A stretch of 23,347 nucleotides of DNA from Tulasnella sp. 424 (Eukaryota > Basidiomycota > Agaricomycetes > Cantharellales > Tulasnellaceae). Location of the stretch: NCBI GenBank assembly GCA_019633425.1, contig WSUB01000326.1, positions 1-23,347 on the forward strand, given 5' to 3'. The stretch's first letter is position 1, and each line of letters starts with the position of its first letter. A model generated the notes under the pieces. It did no database searches. It was not told where the DNA came from and worked only from the letters and a program-made list of their open reading frames with translations. Made by a program: the position numbers and the translations under genes. Positions 20,224 through 23,347 of this stretch are shown here, piece after piece.

Positions 20224-20976
20224 ATGGTCATGTTCTCGGCTTCCACCAAAATCTCTCTCATCGCCTTTTTGACCGCGATCGGCTCGCCCTCCACTCATGC
20301 CGCTGAATTTGAGCCCCGTGCCAGCAGTCTAACTTTACCCGACATCCTGAAAAATGGAACCTCACAGATTACCTCGCTGACACGGAAGATTAACAGTAAG
20401 TGCATGTCTTCAGGCTGCTTAGAGCTTTTAGTTCTCTGATCGCATCTCAAAAATCCTCAAGGTGTCATCGTTTATAATGACACTCTGAAAGCCGATCCTT
20501 CCTACGTCGGATCTCTGCTGGACCAGGTTGGTGCGGCGATCGACAACACGGGAGCCCAGATCAATCAAATTGGGAAGCAACCGTTCGATCAAATATCAGG
20601 AAGTCTGACACAAAGTGACATTCAATACATTACTACTGACTACGTAACGGTAAGACTGAAGATTTTCCTTCTTTCCCTTTTTATTCTTTTAAGCGCTGGG
20701 ACTCAGACTTACTCCTTCGGAAAACAGGCTGTCGCATTGTCAATAAATGCTCCACAGAGCATAGCCGGAGCTTATCCCGAAATTCAGCAGGGTGTTAATC
20801 AACTCCTGTAAGCCACCCAGCGCATTGCATCTAGCGTGTTACTCACCTCCAATGTTTATATAGCCAGAGACGTGACCCCCTCCGCGACTACCTCTGCGAC
20901 CTCTGCCCCTGGCTCTGCCCGATCTTATGGCTTTCCTATGCCTCTGCGGCCGTTACTAATCTGGGCTCAGCACTAA
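20224..20976 (+). CDS. Small secreted protein, paralogue 2 (possibly HsbA-like)
   Basis: Exons are 20224-20395, 20462-20649, 20728-20807 and 20868-20976, giving 182 aa. It opens with a signal peptide (SLIAFLTAIGSPSTHAAEFE) and shares with paralogue 1 the pattern LPDILKNGTSQITSLTRKI...VYNDTL...LLDQVGAAI...Y...QQGVNQLL, as well as intron positions. The tail in this model is Ser/Thr/Ala-rich (VTPSATTSATSAPGSA), a typical O-glycosylated linker. A second acceptor four bases upstream (AG at 20862-20863) would put the last exon in another frame, ending at 20984 with SYASAAVTNLGSALIA, which looks like a hydrophobic GPI-anchor tail. The Ser/Thr linker and the hydrophobic tail thus lie in different frames, suggesting a small indel or alternative splicing. 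It is likely extracellular or wall-bound; the exact function is unknown. Confidence 0.75.
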
Positions 20977-20984
20977 TCGCTTGA

Positions 20985-21336
20985 TCTTTGTAAAAATTAT
21001 AATTGAATCTGTTTCGTTTAGAGGTCCTTTGCGTGATCTCAGGTGATTTCCCAAAGGCGCGTCATGTCGAGTGTTTGCTTAGGCCAGGCTGACATAAGGC
21101 ATTGAAATCTCGACTGCATGCACCTCCCGCACTCGCTACTCCCCCCGTGCACGCCACTGACGGGCGCTCTTTGTACATATACGCGCACCACAGACACGAC
21201 ATTGTACCTGTTTCTCTACTACTGCTACGCCTCGTCTGTTTCAAGCGCTCGACGCTAAGTCATAATATACCTATCAATACTCTCTCCTCTCTATTCATCA
21301 GAGGCCAGAGATCCCCGCTCCGACTCATTGACCTCG
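20985..21336. other. Promoter region of Gag-like gene D
   Basis: No gene is seen. The last 60 bases before the ATG at 21337 are CT-rich, as in many fungal promoters and leaders. A weak TATA-like string (ACATATAC, about 21175-21182) is present. Confidence 0.35.
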
Positions 21337-22816
21337 ATGGACTACGGCGAGCAAATAGTATTCGAAGGAAGAGACGGGACAGAGGCGGAGAACTTCATTC
21401 GCAATGTGAAATCTCGCGCGTTCAAGCTGGATAAGCAAAGGGACAACGAATGGATGGCAGCCTTCGCCTCGATCTGCTTTGCCGGAAACGCGCTCAGGTG
21501 GTTCGAGAGCTTGGACGATGAGACTCAGTCCGACTGGAAGTTGCTTCGATCAGCTATCCTCGCAAAGTATCCTGCAGGATCTGTGGATGGTGGTCCGTCA
21601 CCTTTACAGTAGGTAGCCTTCGGTCCCCTACTATTCTTTTCGAGCCATTGGTCCTGAGATCAAACCTAGTCATAGGCCCTCTGTATCTACCTCGTCTTCG
21701 AGCCAGTCTCGAGGTGGTCCTTCTTCAATATCGACCACAAGCAGCAGCCCACCTCCGCGTCTGGGGTCCTGGACGACCCTTCCACCAACGACTGCTCCGA
21801 ACGGACCGAGGACCTCTTCACATCACCGGACCACGTCAAGGTCATCATCAACACCATTACCCGGCGCCATTGACGCTCCTGCTGCTGGACCCCCTCCAGT
21901 CAACTCAGGCCCCGCGGTACCGGCATTCATCGCGGCACGCCTTACGCAGAGAGCACGAGATTCACTGAACATCCCGAAAATACGAGGAAGAATTCGTGTC
22001 ATTAGAAATAATTCCTCGATGAGCGAATACGTTTCACGAGGGGTGACCACTAGCCACAGCTGGACCGGGTGTCGCGGATATCACTTCGTCGCTCCGAGTG
22101 CTTCCAACGCACTGGAAGTGGAATACAGTGCATCCAGTAAACCCCACAGGCTCAGAATTCTCGTAGGTACCATACATGGTCCAAGATGTGCTGTACCTGA
22201 TGCTTCAACTGGTTCCCTTGCTAGAATCCAACAACAGATCGTGGGCTGCTTGCCTTGACATGGTTCGAAAAGAGCCCTCGTCATCTCGGATCCCAGCAGG
22301 GAGAACTATCGTAAGCGTGCTAGCTCATCCCTCCAAGTTTTTAGATCATGAACATTTCATCTTTTACTGCTGTCACTCTAGATATGTCCATTTGGCGGAT
22401 GCGAGTCGGGACGGCAACGTCGAAGCGGAAACATCGTTCGAGTGGAATGGCCGGCTCCTAGAGACAGACGATGAGGACCAGTTGTCTAATGACACAGGGG
22501 CGGAAGTATGGAGGGTTGGAGTCGATGGGACCGTGCATACTTCCTGGACGGTACCTTCAGGCAGTGAGTCTCCTCGTCTCAGGGTCTTCATCTTTTGACG
22601 CAACCTGGATGGTCCGTAATCCCAGAAATCTACTCCCTTTGGCCAATCGTCAGCGAGATCGACGATGAAATATTATTCGTGGTGGACTACGACATGTTTC
22701 TAGCCGCCCACGACGGGCAAGGTTATTCTCGTGCGGTAAGCAATCCCTCGTCCGCATCGCAACTCACGATGTTAAAATGTTTCTCATATTAGCGACTCCT
22801 TTTCGAGGAAATGTGA
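21337..22816 (+). CDS. Gag-like protein D with Ser/Pro linker and orphan C-terminal domain
   Basis: Exons are 21337-21608, 21676-22162, 22225-22310, 22382-22563, 22626-22735 and 22793-22816. Introns are 57 to 71 nt, phases agree throughout, and the product is 386 aa. Residues 1-85 are a Gag (capsid)-like unit clearly related to those of copies A-C: IVFEGRDGTEAENFIRNVKS, WMAAFASICFAGNALRWFES, DWKLLRSAIL. A Ser/Thr/Pro-rich, probably disordered linker follows (about 92-175). The last 190 residues start at GRIRVIRNN and end in EVWRVGVDGTVHTSW, SEIDDEILFVVDYDMF and RLLFEEM. This C-terminal region resembles a beta-rich domain I recall at the ends of many uncharacterised Agaricomycete proteins; it is not DM9. 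No signal peptide, protease or reverse transcriptase is seen. The start is the first ATG in frame. The first donor (GTAGGT at 21609) was chosen because it alone fits phase and a normal intron length. Confidence 0.8.
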
Positions 22817-23347
22817 AATCTTTTCCTGTATGGTGGACGTGTAGATCAGACGATGTGTGTTGAAAGATTTATACATGTTGGTTCATAATGCACTCCGTCA
22901 AGCTTGAGGCTCCGCACGTAACTCCAAAGCCGCCCAAGAAACCCCCCTACCTTATGCCTTCTGAGGCGACCTCCACTAGACTTTGTTTCACTTGAGACCA
23001 AAGTGGTTTCACCTGGTACCTTGAAGGGGTTGACCTCAACACCGGAACGGGAAGGGATGTGTCGTTGGTCTCGTTTGCTGCCGCTCAGCATTTCCTGACA
23101 AGCTTGGCATCAGCAATAGCTTGCTGCAATTTGGTGACAGTATTACCAAGGCTCGAAGCCATTATATTTACGTACTGCAATCCACAAACCGAGCCTCGAG
23201 ATTGGCCATGGTGCTTGCATACCAGGACTGACTGGCTTGTCGGAAAAGTTCAGTTTGCCTAGGAATGCGGTATAATGCGTTATATCCCGAAAAGGTCCGG
23301 GTCGCATAACAACGCGTGTTTAGCAGGGTGACGTCTTGCAAGGTGAA
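22817..23347. other. Right edge, possible relic on minus strand
   Basis: The first part should be the 3' UTR of gene D. On the minus strand, short coding-like pieces occur between about 23260 and 22960 (for example MASSLGNTVTKLQQAIADAK, and a candidate donor GTACGT with an acceptor TTGCAG), but stops interrupt every way I joined them. They may be the end of a gene lying beyond the window, a relic, or chance. Confidence 0.2.

Overview
The window looks like nuclear DNA of a filamentous fungus, most likely a mushroom-forming basidiomycete (Agaricomycetes). This is inferred from genes cut by many short introns (about 47 to 113 nt, GT-AG, often with CTAAC/CTGAC-like branch sites) and from the families present: a fungal-type kinase, a fungal-specific transcription factor, small secreted proteins, and lineage-expanded orphan proteins. 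All gene models were spliced by eye from reading frames and splice signals. No RNA gene, CRISPR array or intact transposon was seen.

Layout. 233-2475 (+) is a large trypsin-like serine protease-type protein with a complete His/Asp/Ser set. 3611-5030 (-) is a seven-exon protein kinase. 7281-9483 (-) is an eight-exon fungal-specific transcription factor whose zinc cluster has four cysteines instead of six. The stretches 5031-7280 and 9484-12354 hold no gene I can name; one open stretch near 6652-7036 (-) may be an exon of an unknown gene.

The most striking region is 12355-16748 (+): three tandem paralogues (A, B, C) that join a retrotransposon Gag (capsid)-like module to a C-terminal DM9/DUF3421-type lectin-like region. 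B is intact and has two Gag-like units. A has lost most of the second unit and carries a frame-changing indel in its DM9 part. C has a one-base deletion in its first Gag-like unit. A fourth Gag-like gene, D (21337-22816, +), carries the same N-terminal module on a different C-terminal domain after a Ser/Pro-rich linker. The locus therefore looks like a place where a Gag-derived module has been duplicated, fused to different recognition-type domains, and partly eroded.

Between C and D lie two small secreted paralogues (18161-18927 and 20224-20976, +), each with a signal peptide, four exons and identical lengths for exons 2 and 3. Nothing in the sequence ties the neighbouring genes into one pathway. 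The content (protease-like, kinase, lectin-like and secreted proteins, with decaying duplicates) fits a fast-evolving accessory region. A role in recognition or defence would be speculation.
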